From assembly GCA_016870425.1 (NCBI GenBank), contig VGBQ01000147.1:1-6568 (forward strand): a stretch of DNA of 6,568 bases, in the 5' to 3' direction. This DNA comes from Actinomycetota bacterium (GTDB lineage Bacteria; Actinomycetota; Actinomycetes; S36-B12). Below, in pieces: positions 1-5,793 of this stretch. The notes beneath the pieces were generated by a model. That model was given only the letters and a program-made list of their open reading frames with translations. It made no database searches and was not told where the DNA came from. Position 1 is the first letter of the stretch, and each line of letters starts with the position of its first letter. A program made the translations under genes and the position numbers.

Positions 1-969
1 GGGAGGGGCGGCGGCACGCGCGCGATCAGCGCCCATGCGCACGAGTCGGCTGAGTTCGGCAGGATCGGCCATGAGCTCATCCACCCGGCCCCGAAATCCC
101 GAGCAGAAGTCGACGACCACTTCGGCGACATCCTTCTTGAGGTCTCCGTAGCCCCGTCCTTCATACGACGAGACGACCTCGTCGATCGGGCGGCCGTCGA
201 AGGCAGACAGGAGGGTGAGCAGATTGGAGACGCCGGGCTTGTCCTCTGGATCGAACCAGATCTCCCGACCGGAGTCGGTCACCGCCGACATGATCTTCTT
301 GCGCGTCACCCCGGGATCGTCCAGGAGGAAGACGCAACCTGCGGGCGCGGACTTGCTCATCTTGGCCGTCGGATCGGTCAGATCGAGCACCTTCGCCGTG
401 TCCTTGACGATGAGTGGCTCCGGGACCACCAGGGTTGGGCCATACGTCGAGTTGAAGCGCTGCGCCAGGTCGCGGGTGAGTTCGAGATGCTGACGCTGGT
501 CCTCGCCCACGGGCACTCCAGCGGCCTGGTAGATGAGGATGTCCGCGGCCTGCAGGACGGGATAGGTGAAGAGGCCAACGGTCGCGCGCTCAGCGCCCTC
601 ACGTTGGGACTTGTCCTTGAACTGCGTCATGCGAGATGCCTCGCCGAACCCTGTGAGGCACTCCAGGATCCATGCCAGCTGCGCATGCTCGGGCACGTGG
701 CTCTGGATGAAGATGGTCGATCGGGTCGGGTCAAGGCCGACCGCGAGCAACTGGGCGAAGGACAGCAGAGTGCGGTGGCGCAGGAGAGGCGGATCGTGCT
801 CGACAGTGATGGCGTGCTGGTCGACGACGCAGTAGAAGGCGTCGTGCGTCTCCTGCAGGCTCACCCATCGACGCAGGGCGCCCAGGTAGTTGCCGATCTG
901 GAAAGAGTCCGCTGTCGGCTGGATGCCGGAGAGCACGCGGGGCGGTGTGTGGACGGGGGCCTCCGACAT
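1..969 (-). CDS. trpS: Tryptophanyl-tRNA synthetase, 3' end cut by the window edge
   Basis: Class I aminoacyl-tRNA synthetase that activates tryptophan with ATP and charges tRNA-Trp in the cytoplasm. I translated 323 residues with no stop before the edge. The family is usually about 330-340 residues, so only a short C-terminal tail is missing. The N-terminus has SGIQPT followed by the HIGH-type signature QIGNYLGAL (residues 24-32). FTYPVLQAADILIY (about 134-147) and GEDQRQHLELTRD (about 155-167) form the tryptophan/adenylate pocket. The KMSKS loop is exact, AKMSKS at about 202-207. The ATG at 967-969 lies 4 bases after the stop of the CNNM/CorC gene and has no clear Shine-Dalgarno sequence, so translation probably depends on coupling to the upstream gene. 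The first position of the HIGH motif is Gln, where many actinobacterial enzymes have His. This position varies in TrpRS, and the enzyme otherwise looks intact. Identification is secure. Confidence 0.96.
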   Translation of the reverse strand, partial: MSEAPVHTPPRVLSGIQPTADSFQIGNYLGALRRWVSLQETHDAFYCVVDQHAITVEHDPPLLRHRTLLSFAQLLAVGLDPTRSTIFIQSHVPEHAQLAWILECLTGFGEASRMTQFKDKSQREGAERATVGLFTYPVLQAADILIYQAAGVPVGEDQRQHLELTRDLAQRFNSTYGPTLVVPEPLIVKDTAKVLDLTDPTAKMSKSAPAGCVFLLDDPGVTRKKIMSAVTDSGREIWFDPEDKPGVSNLLTLLSAFDGRPIDEVVSSYEGRGYGDLKKDVAEVVVDFCSGFRGRVDELMADPAELSRLVRMGADRARAAAPP

Positions 970-973
970 GGCG

Positions 974-2275
974 TCATTCTGGCAGCGCGGCGTCCTCGCC
1001 CGGGTGGCCGGGTCCATCGAGGACGGGGGCGACGGCGATGCGTGCCACGCGCCTGCCGTCGAGTTCGGTGACCGTGAGCAGGTGTCCGCCGACCTCGACC
1101 GTGGCGCCGACGGTCGGAAGCTCGCCGAGCTGGGAGACGACGAAGCCGGCGACGGTCTCGTAGGGCCCGTCAGGCAGTTCGACACCCGTCTCGTCGGCGA
1201 AGTCCTCCAGGTTGAGTAGGCCGTCGACGTCGGCACGCGGACCACTCGACTCTGTGTCGTATTCGTCGCGGATGTCCCCGACGAGCTCCTCGACTAGATC
1301 CTCAAGCGTCACGATCCCCGCGGTGCCGCCGTACTCATCGACCACGATGGCCAGGTGCTGTCGCAGGCGGCGCATCTCCGTCAGCGCTGGGATGACGTGC
1401 TTGGTGCCGGGGAAGAATGTCGTCTCCCGGGCGAGGTCGCCGACTCGGCGCGTCGAACGATCAGCGTCGGGGGTGAGGAGGTCGCGAATATGCACCACGC
1501 CCACGACGTCGTCGGCAGAGCCACGGATGACGGGGTAGCGCGAGTGGGGAGCATCCGAAACCTCGACGATCGCCTCGTGCACGGGGGCGGAGGCGTCGAG
1601 GAAGGCCACCTCGGTGCGAGGCAGCATCACCTCGCGGAGTTCGCGGTCGCCCGCATCGAAGACATCGTCGATCAGTGCTCGCTCCTCAGCGGTGAGCTCC
1701 TCGGTCGCCGCCACGATGTCACGCAACTCCTCACCCGTGATCTGCTCCTTGCCTGAGTGCGGATTGCCGCCGAGCAGACGCACCAGGGCATTCGTGGAGA
1801 CCGAGAGCAGCCAGATGAAGGGGCGTGTGATTCGGGCGAGCAACTCCACCGGCCCGGCGAGGATGAGTGCGGTCGATTCCGCACGCTGGAGTGCGATGCG
1901 CTTGGGCACGAGCTCGCCGATCACCAGGGAGATGTAGGCGATCACGATCGTCACGCCGATGAAGGAAATCGCGGAGGCCCAGCCGGTGGACAGCCCCCAC
2001 GACTCCAGCACGGGTGCGATCGCCGGTGCGATCTGTGCCGCACCGAAGCCCGCCGAGATGAACCCCGCCAGCGTCACGCCCACCTGCACGGCGGCGAGGA
2101 ACCGATTGGGGTCGCTCACGAGCGTGGCCAGCGTGCGCCCTCGGCGACCGCGCTGCGAGAGACGCTCCACCTGGCTCTCGCGCAAGGACACGAGGGCGAT
2201 CTCAGCAGCGGCGAAGAAACTGCCCAGCAGGATGAAAAAGAGGACCAACGCGATATTGACCCACAAGTCGCCCAC
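974..2275 (-). CDS. CNNM/CorC-family membrane protein (DUF21, CBS pair, CorC_HlyC)
   Basis: Inner-membrane protein of the family often annotated as 'hemolysin family' or CorC. Characterised members (CNNM proteins, Salmonella CorC, Gram-positive MpfA) handle Mg2+/Co2+, mostly by efflux; the substrate here is inferred. With the start used here it has 433 residues. Domains in order: a DUF21 membrane domain (about 1-180) with hydrophobic segments near 5-30, 58-82, 100-122 and 132-165 and the GELVPK motif at about 120-125; a tandem CBS pair (about 205-335), with MLPRTEV near 217 and DEYGGTAGIVTLED near 313; then a CorC_HlyC domain (about 350-425). I chose the GTG at 2273-2275, giving VGDLWVNIALVL as homologues begin. 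A TTG at 2333-2335 would add 20 polar, Pro/Arg-rich residues overlapping xthA. A TTG at 2264-2266, preceded by a GGTGGG-like sequence, is another candidate. It follows xthA by 20 bases and precedes trpS by 4. It is the only transporter-like gene here and its neighbours do not suggest a substrate. Confidence 0.92.
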   Translation of the reverse strand: MGDLWVNIALVLFFILLGSFFAAAEIALVSLRESQVERLSQRGRRGRTLATLVSDPNRFLAAVQVGVTLAGFISAGFGAAQIAPAIAPVLESWGLSTGWASAISFIGVTIVIAYISLVIGELVPKRIALQRAESTALILAGPVELLARITRPFIWLLSVSTNALVRLLGGNPHSGKEQITGEELRDIVAATEELTAEERALIDDVFDAGDRELREVMLPRTEVAFLDASAPVHEAIVEVSDAPHSRYPVIRGSADDVVGVVHIRDLLTPDADRSTRRVGDLARETTFFPGTKHVIPALTEMRRLRQHLAIVVDEYGGTAGIVTLEDLVEELVGDIRDEYDTESSGPRADVDGLLNLEDFADETGVELPDGPYETVAGFVVSQLGELPTVGATVEVGGHLLTVTELDGRRVARIAVAPVLDGPGHPGEDAALPE

Positions 2276-2295
2276 CCAGCAAGGATAGGGGTTGG

Positions 2296-3144
2296 TCAGG
2301 CGAAGGCCACGGTGAGCGGAGCGTGGTCGCTCCAACGCTCCGCATAGGCGCTCGCCTTGCCCACAACCGCCTCACGTGCGCGCGCTGCCAGCGCGGGCGT
2401 CGCGATCTGGTAGTCGATGCGCCACCCGCCGTCGGTGTCGAAGCCGCGACCGCGCCAGGACCACCAGGTGTAGGGCCCGGGCCCGAGGCCGCCAAGAGCC
2501 CGGCCGAGATCGTGCCATGGGCCCGGCTTGCCCCCGGGAACGCCGAACCACCGGTCGAGATAGGCCCGCTCCTCAGGCAGGAAGCCGGCCTTGTCGCGGT
2601 TGCCCTTCCAGTTCTTGATGTCGACCTCGGCGTGCGCGACATTGAAGTCCCCCGTGACGAGCACATGACCCTTGAGTCGCGACGCACGGCGACGCAGGGC
2701 GGTCAGCCGGCGATCCATCGCGTCGAGGAAGCGGAACTTCTCGTCCTGTTTGGGGGTCTGTGCCTCGCCCGTATGCACGTACGCCGACACGATGGTGAGC
2801 GGCCCCAGCGCCGTCTCGAGGTCCACCTCGATCCAGCGTCCCTGCCGGGCGAATTCCGACGCTCCCACGCCCTCGCGCACTGCGACGGGCTGCTGCCTGC
2901 TCAGGACAGCGACACCATTGCGTCCCAGGCTCTCCGCCGCACTGTGGGACACATGCATGCCGGAGAGCCCACTCTCGGCCAGCTGCTCATGCACCTGCTC
3001 GTGGGTGGCGCGCACTTCCTGAAGACAGATGACGTCTGCCTGGGCTTGTGCCAGCCACTCGAGGCCGCCGCGTCGGGCAGCAGCCCGGATGCCATTGACA
3101 TTGGCCGTGATCGCGACGAGAGCAACCCCCTTGGCGCGGACCAA
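2296..3144 (-). CDS. xthA: Exodeoxyribonuclease III (AP endonuclease, EEP family)
   Basis: Mg2+-dependent endonuclease/exonuclease/phosphatase fold enzyme of base-excision repair. It cuts at abasic sites and removes 3'-blocking groups and nucleotides from duplex DNA. The 282 residues are a usual length. The family's catalytic set is visible: Asn17 in NVNG, Glu43 in LQE, Tyr122 in SAYVHTGE, Asp166 and Asn168 in TGDFN, Asp244 in WRIDYQ, and Asp273-His274 in WSDHAPL. The start is TTG at 3142-3144. No other ATG, GTG or TTG lies in frame between the preceding stop and the conserved NVNG, so this is the only standard choice, although it adds some nine residues compared with typical homologues. The only purine-rich element, GAGG, is one base from the TTG, too close to work well. 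The icd stop lies 3 bases upstream and in the same frame, pointing to reinitiation after icd. The function call is secure; the exact start is less so. Confidence 0.95.
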   Translation of the reverse strand: MVRAKGVALVAITANVNGIRAAARRGGLEWLAQAQADVICLQEVRATHEQVHEQLAESGLSGMHVSHSAAESLGRNGVAVLSRQQPVAVREGVGASEFARQGRWIEVDLETALGPLTIVSAYVHTGEAQTPKQDEKFRFLDAMDRRLTALRRRASRLKGHVLVTGDFNVAHAEVDIKNWKGNRDKAGFLPEERAYLDRWFGVPGGKPGPWHDLGRALGGLGPGPYTWWSWRGRGFDTDGGWRIDYQIATPALAARAREAVVGKASAYAERWSDHAPLTVAFA

Positions 3145-3147
3145 GCC

Positions 3148-4362
3148 TCAGGCCATCGCCTTCTGGAGGTTGGCGTCGATCGCGCCGAGGAAATCCTGGG
3201 TGGTCAGCCACGGCTGATCGGGCCCGACCAGCAGAGCGAGGTCCTTAGTCATCTGGCCACCCTCGACCGTCTCGATGCACACGCGCTCCAGGGTCCGTGC
3301 GAAGCCGGAGACGTCGGGCGTGCCGTCAAGCTTGCCGCGGTGCTCGAGGCCCTGGGTCCACGCGAAGATCGAGGCGACCGGATTGGTGGAGGTGGCCTCG
3401 CCGCGCTGGTGCTGGCGGTAGTGCCGGGTCACGGTGCCGTGGGCCGCCTCGGCCTCGACCGTGCGGCCGTCCGGTGTCATGAGCACGCTCGTCATGAGCC
3501 CAAGCGAGCCGAAGCCCTGGGCCACGGTGTCCGATTGCACGTCACCGTCGTAGTTCTTGCACGCCCAGACGTAGCCGCCCTCCCACTTGAGGGCACTGGC
3601 GACCATGTCGTCGATGAGTCGATGCTCGTAGGTCAGGCCGGCTGCCTCGAACTCCGCTTTGAACTCCGCGTCGAAGACCTCGGCGAAGATGTCCTTGAAC
3701 CTGCCGTCGTAGGCCTTGAGGATCGTGTTCTTGGTCGACATGTAGACGGGGTACTGGCGGGCAAGCCCGTAGCGGAAGGACGCGCGCGCGAAGTCGCGAA
3801 TCGAGTCATCGAGGTTGTACATCCCCATGGCAACGCCGGACTCGGGGAAGTCGAAGACCTGGAATTCCATGGGCTCCGAGCCATCGGCCGGCGTGAAGGT
3901 CATCGTGAGCGTGCCCGGACCCGGCACCTTGAAGTCGGTGGCGCGGTACTGGTCGCCGAAGGCGTGTCGACCCACGATGATCGGCTTGGTCCACGTGGGC
4001 ACCAGGCGCGGGATATTGGACATGATGATCGGCTCGCGGAAGATCACGCCGCCGAGGATGTTGCGGATGGTCCCGTTGGGCGACTTCCACATCTTCTTGA
4101 GGCCGAACTCCTCGACACGTGCCTCGTCGGGCGTGATGGTCGCGCACTTGACACCCACGCCGTACTCGAGGATCGCGTGCGCCGCATCGATGGTCACCTG
4201 GTCATCGGTCGCGTCGCGGTGCTCGATGCCCAGGTCGTAGTACCTCAGGTCAACATCGAGGTAGGGAAGGATCAACTGGTCCTTGATGAACTCCCAGATG
4301 ATGCGGGTCATCTCGTCGCCATCGAGTTCGACGACCGGGTTGACCACCTTGATCTTCGCCAC
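3148..4362 (-). CDS. icd: NADP-dependent isocitrate dehydrogenase, homodimeric eukaryote-like type
   Basis: Oxidative decarboxylation of isocitrate to 2-oxoglutarate with reduction of NADP+, a TCA-cycle step in the cytoplasm. The 404 residues match the homodimeric subfamily that includes human IDH1/2, Mycobacterium Icd1 and bifidobacterial IDH, not the roughly 740-residue monomeric type found in many other actinobacteria. Active-site residues fall almost exactly at human IDH1 numbering: Ser94 and Arg100 in KSPNGTIRN, Arg109 in IFREPII, Arg132 in GRHAFGDQYR with Tyr139, Lys211 in STKNT, and Asp251/Asp274/Asp278 around DDMV and YDGDVQSD. The NADP-specificity pair Arg313-His314 (GTVTRHY) supports NADP over NAD. 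The GTG start at 4360-4362 gives MAKIKVVNPVVELDGDE and has an upstream purine-rich Shine-Dalgarno sequence. It follows mdh by 54 bases and leads into xthA with a 3-base gap. No missing residues or frameshifts seen. Confidence 0.97.
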   Translation of the reverse strand: MAKIKVVNPVVELDGDEMTRIIWEFIKDQLILPYLDVDLRYYDLGIEHRDATDDQVTIDAAHAILEYGVGVKCATITPDEARVEEFGLKKMWKSPNGTIRNILGGVIFREPIIMSNIPRLVPTWTKPIIVGRHAFGDQYRATDFKVPGPGTLTMTFTPADGSEPMEFQVFDFPESGVAMGMYNLDDSIRDFARASFRYGLARQYPVYMSTKNTILKAYDGRFKDIFAEVFDAEFKAEFEAAGLTYEHRLIDDMVASALKWEGGYVWACKNYDGDVQSDTVAQGFGSLGLMTSVLMTPDGRTVEAEAAHGTVTRHYRQHQRGEATSTNPVASIFAWTQGLEHRGKLDGTPDVSGFARTLERVCIETVEGGQMTKDLALLVGPDQPWLTTQDFLGAIDANLQKAMA

Positions 4363-4369
4363 GTTGACG

Positions 4370-4378
4370 CTCTTTCCT
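4370..4378 (-). promoter_or_regulatory. Ribosome binding site of icd
   Basis: On the minus strand this reads AGGAAAGAG and ends 7 bases before the GTG at 4360-4362. It is the clearest Shine-Dalgarno-like element in the 54-base mdh-icd gap and supports the GTG start. Confidence 0.65.
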
Positions 4379-4416
4379 CGAAGTGATGTGCTGTGCGGAA
4401 GCTGTGGAGTGTTGGC

Positions 4417-5406
4417 CTAGAGCAGGCCGAGGGCGGCGACGGCGTCGCGCTCCTCCTGGAGCTCGGCGATGGAGGCATCAATGCGCACCCGCGAGAAGTC
4501 GTCGATCTCCAAGCCCTGGACGATCTCCCAGGTGCCGTTGCGCGAGACGCACGGGAAGCCGGAGATGATCCCCTCGGGGATGCCGTAGGACCCGTCGGAC
4601 GACACGCCGGCTGACACCCAATCCCCCTCGGGTGTGCCGATGACCCAGTCGCGCACGTGATCGATCGCAGCGTTGGCCGCGGAGGCCGCGGACGACGCGC
4701 CACGTGCGTCGATGATCGCCGCGCCGCGCTTGGCCACGGTCGGGATGAACACGTCGGCTACCCAGGCCTGATCGTCCACGACCGCGGTCGCCGATTGGCC
4801 CTTGACCGTGGCGTGCGTGATGTCGGGGTACTGGGATGCCGAGTGGTTGCCCCACACGGTGACCTTGCGGACGTCCTCGACGGTCGTGCCGGTCTTCTGA
4901 GCCAGCTGTGTGAGCGCGCGGTTGTGGTCCAGGCGCATCATGGCGGTGAATCGCTCGCCGGGGATATCGGGTGCATGGGATCGGGCGATGAGCGCATTGG
5001 TGTTGGCGGGATTGCCGACCACGAGAATGCGGACGTCATCGGCAGCGCCGGCGTTGAGCGCCTCTCCCTGGGGCTTGAAGATCCCCCCATTGGCCTCGAG
5101 GAGGTCGCGACGCTCCATGCCAGGGCCTCGGGGGCGCGCACCCACGAGGAGGGCGACGTTGACGCCGTCGAAGGCCGCCCGCGGGTCGTCCGTGATGTCG
5201 ATGCCGGCCAGCAAGGGGAAGGCACAGTCATCCAACTCCATCGCTGTGCCCTCGGCTGCCTTGAGCGCGGGAGTGATCTCCAGCATGCGCAATCGCACGG
5301 GCACATCGGGACCCAGGAGCTGTCCGGAGGCGATCCGGAATAGGAGGGCGTAACCGATCTGGCCAGCGGCCCCGGTGACAGCGACGGTGACGGGGGTGCG
5401 AGACAC
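4417..5406 (-). CDS. mdh: Malate dehydrogenase, NAD-dependent, type 2
   Basis: Interconverts malate and oxaloacetate with NAD in the TCA cycle, in the cytoplasm. With the start chosen here it is 329 residues, normal for the cytosolic-like type-2 MDH family found in actinobacteria and Thermus. The Rossmann loop TGAAGQIGY is at about 11-19. The substrate-binding arginines are in GARPRGPGMERRDLL (about 90-104), the NAD-binding GNPANTNA at about 132-139, and the catalytic dyad is Asp160 (LDHNRA, with Arg163) and His188 (VWGNHS). The reading frame can be opened up to GTG 5422-5424 or ATG 5410-5412, but a GAGGAG Shine-Dalgarno directly abuts that ATG and sits 6 bases before the GTG at 5404-5406. 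That last start gives MSRTPVTVAVTGAAGQIGY, matching how homologues begin. A 72-base gap separates it from the DUF3017 gene, and icd follows after 54 bases, placing two TCA-cycle dehydrogenases next to each other. Stop is TAG at 4417-4419. Confidence 0.96.
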   Translation of the reverse strand: MSRTPVTVAVTGAAGQIGYALLFRIASGQLLGPDVPVRLRMLEITPALKAAEGTAMELDDCAFPLLAGIDITDDPRAAFDGVNVALLVGARPRGPGMERRDLLEANGGIFKPQGEALNAGAADDVRILVVGNPANTNALIARSHAPDIPGERFTAMMRLDHNRALTQLAQKTGTTVEDVRKVTVWGNHSASQYPDITHATVKGQSATAVVDDQAWVADVFIPTVAKRGAAIIDARGASSAASAANAAIDHVRDWVIGTPEGDWVSAGVSSDGSYGIPEGIISGFPCVSRNGTWEIVQGLEIDDFSRVRIDASIAELQEERDAVAALGLL

Positions 5407-5412
5407 GTGCAT

Positions 5413-5418
5413 CTCCTC
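5413..5418 (-). promoter_or_regulatory. Ribosome binding site that decides the mdh start
   Basis: Minus-strand GAGGAG, a strong match to the anti-Shine-Dalgarno sequence, 6 bases before GTG 5404-5406. Spacing is zero to the ATG at 5410-5412, and the element lies downstream of the start of the longest frame (GTG 5422-5424), so it favours the short form of Mdh. Confidence 0.75.
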
Positions 5419-5469
5419 ATTCACTTGCGAGGACTGATTCGTTGACGAGGCCCACGCTAGTCCCCGCCC

Positions 5470-5493
5470 CCTCCCCGCCTACGCAGGGGGAGG
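5470..5493 (-). terminator. Possible stem-loop at the 3' end of the DUF3017 gene (weak)
   Basis: A perfect 7-base G/C-rich inverted repeat, CCTCCCC against GGGGAGG, with a 10-base loop that contains the stop codon of the DUF3017 gene. In the transcript it lies at the junction between the folD-DUF3017 pair and mdh, where a terminator or processing site would make sense. It has no U-tract afterwards (the next bases are G-rich), so it is not a classical intrinsic terminator. It may simply result from the terminal Pro-Pro-Pro codons beside a G-rich spacer. Confidence 0.25.
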
Positions 5494-5784
5494 CACCCAC
5501 AGGGCGAAGACGACGAGGGCCGCGGCCAGCACACCCAGCACGACCAGGTCGACCGGCTTGGACCGCACCGCCAGCATGCCAGCGCGCTTCGTCGTGAGGA
5601 TCGCGCGAAGCAGGAATGCCAGCACCAGGCTCGCGGCGAGCATGAGGGACCCGACCCGGAATCGGTCCAGGGCCACGACGGCCAGGGACGCCAGAACCCC
5701 TAGGAGGACGATCGCGATGGGCCACTGCGCCCACCACCGGCGTCGGCGAGGATGCAGTCGACGCACCTCTGCCATGCCGCTCAC
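5479..5784 (-). CDS. DUF3017 small integral membrane protein, function unknown
   Basis: A 101-residue membrane protein matching the DUF3017 family of actinobacteria, recognised from its layout and the KRAGMLAVRSKPVD stretch between the second and third helices. The N-terminus is basic (HPRRRR at about 11-16), followed by predicted membrane segments at about 22-39, 44-62 and 78-97 and a very short C-terminal tail (VPPPA). By the positive-inside rule the Arg-rich N-terminus and the first residues are probably cytoplasmic. No catalytic motif is visible and I know of no assigned function. The GTG start at 5782-5784 lies 9 bases after the folD stop, with a modest TAGG-type element 8 bases upstream; an ATG at 5773-5775 three codons later is a plausible alternative. 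The order folD, DUF3017, mdh also occurs, as far as I recall, in other actinobacteria such as Streptomyces. It is probably co-transcribed with folD. Confidence 0.87.
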   Translation of the reverse strand: MSGMAEVRRLHPRRRRWWAQWPIAIVLLGVLASLAVVALDRFRVGSLMLAASLVLAFLLRAILTTKRAGMLAVRSKPVDLVVLGVLAAALVVFALWVPPPA

Positions 5785-5793
5785 GCGTGCAGC

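Noticed and set aside
487..2347. Several plus-strand open frames of about 100-196 codons opposite trpS and the CNNM/CorC gene.
   Set aside because: All lie antisense to well-identified genes, have no recognisable domains, and have the Arg/Ser/Ala-rich low-complexity look of high-G+C shadow frames.
2323..4386. A plus-strand open frame of 687 codons opposite xthA and icd.
   Set aside because: It is a shadow frame in high-G+C DNA. xthA and icd share one reading frame, so the stop-poor antisense frame runs on through both. Its composition (Arg/Gly/Val/His/Asp-rich, no recognisable domain) and the conserved catalytic residues on the other strand leave no case for a gene.
4363..4416. A search for a terminator or promoter between mdh and icd.
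   Set aside because: Apart from the ribosome binding site, I see only a short CACAGC direct repeat: no stable stem-loop and no -35/-10 pair.
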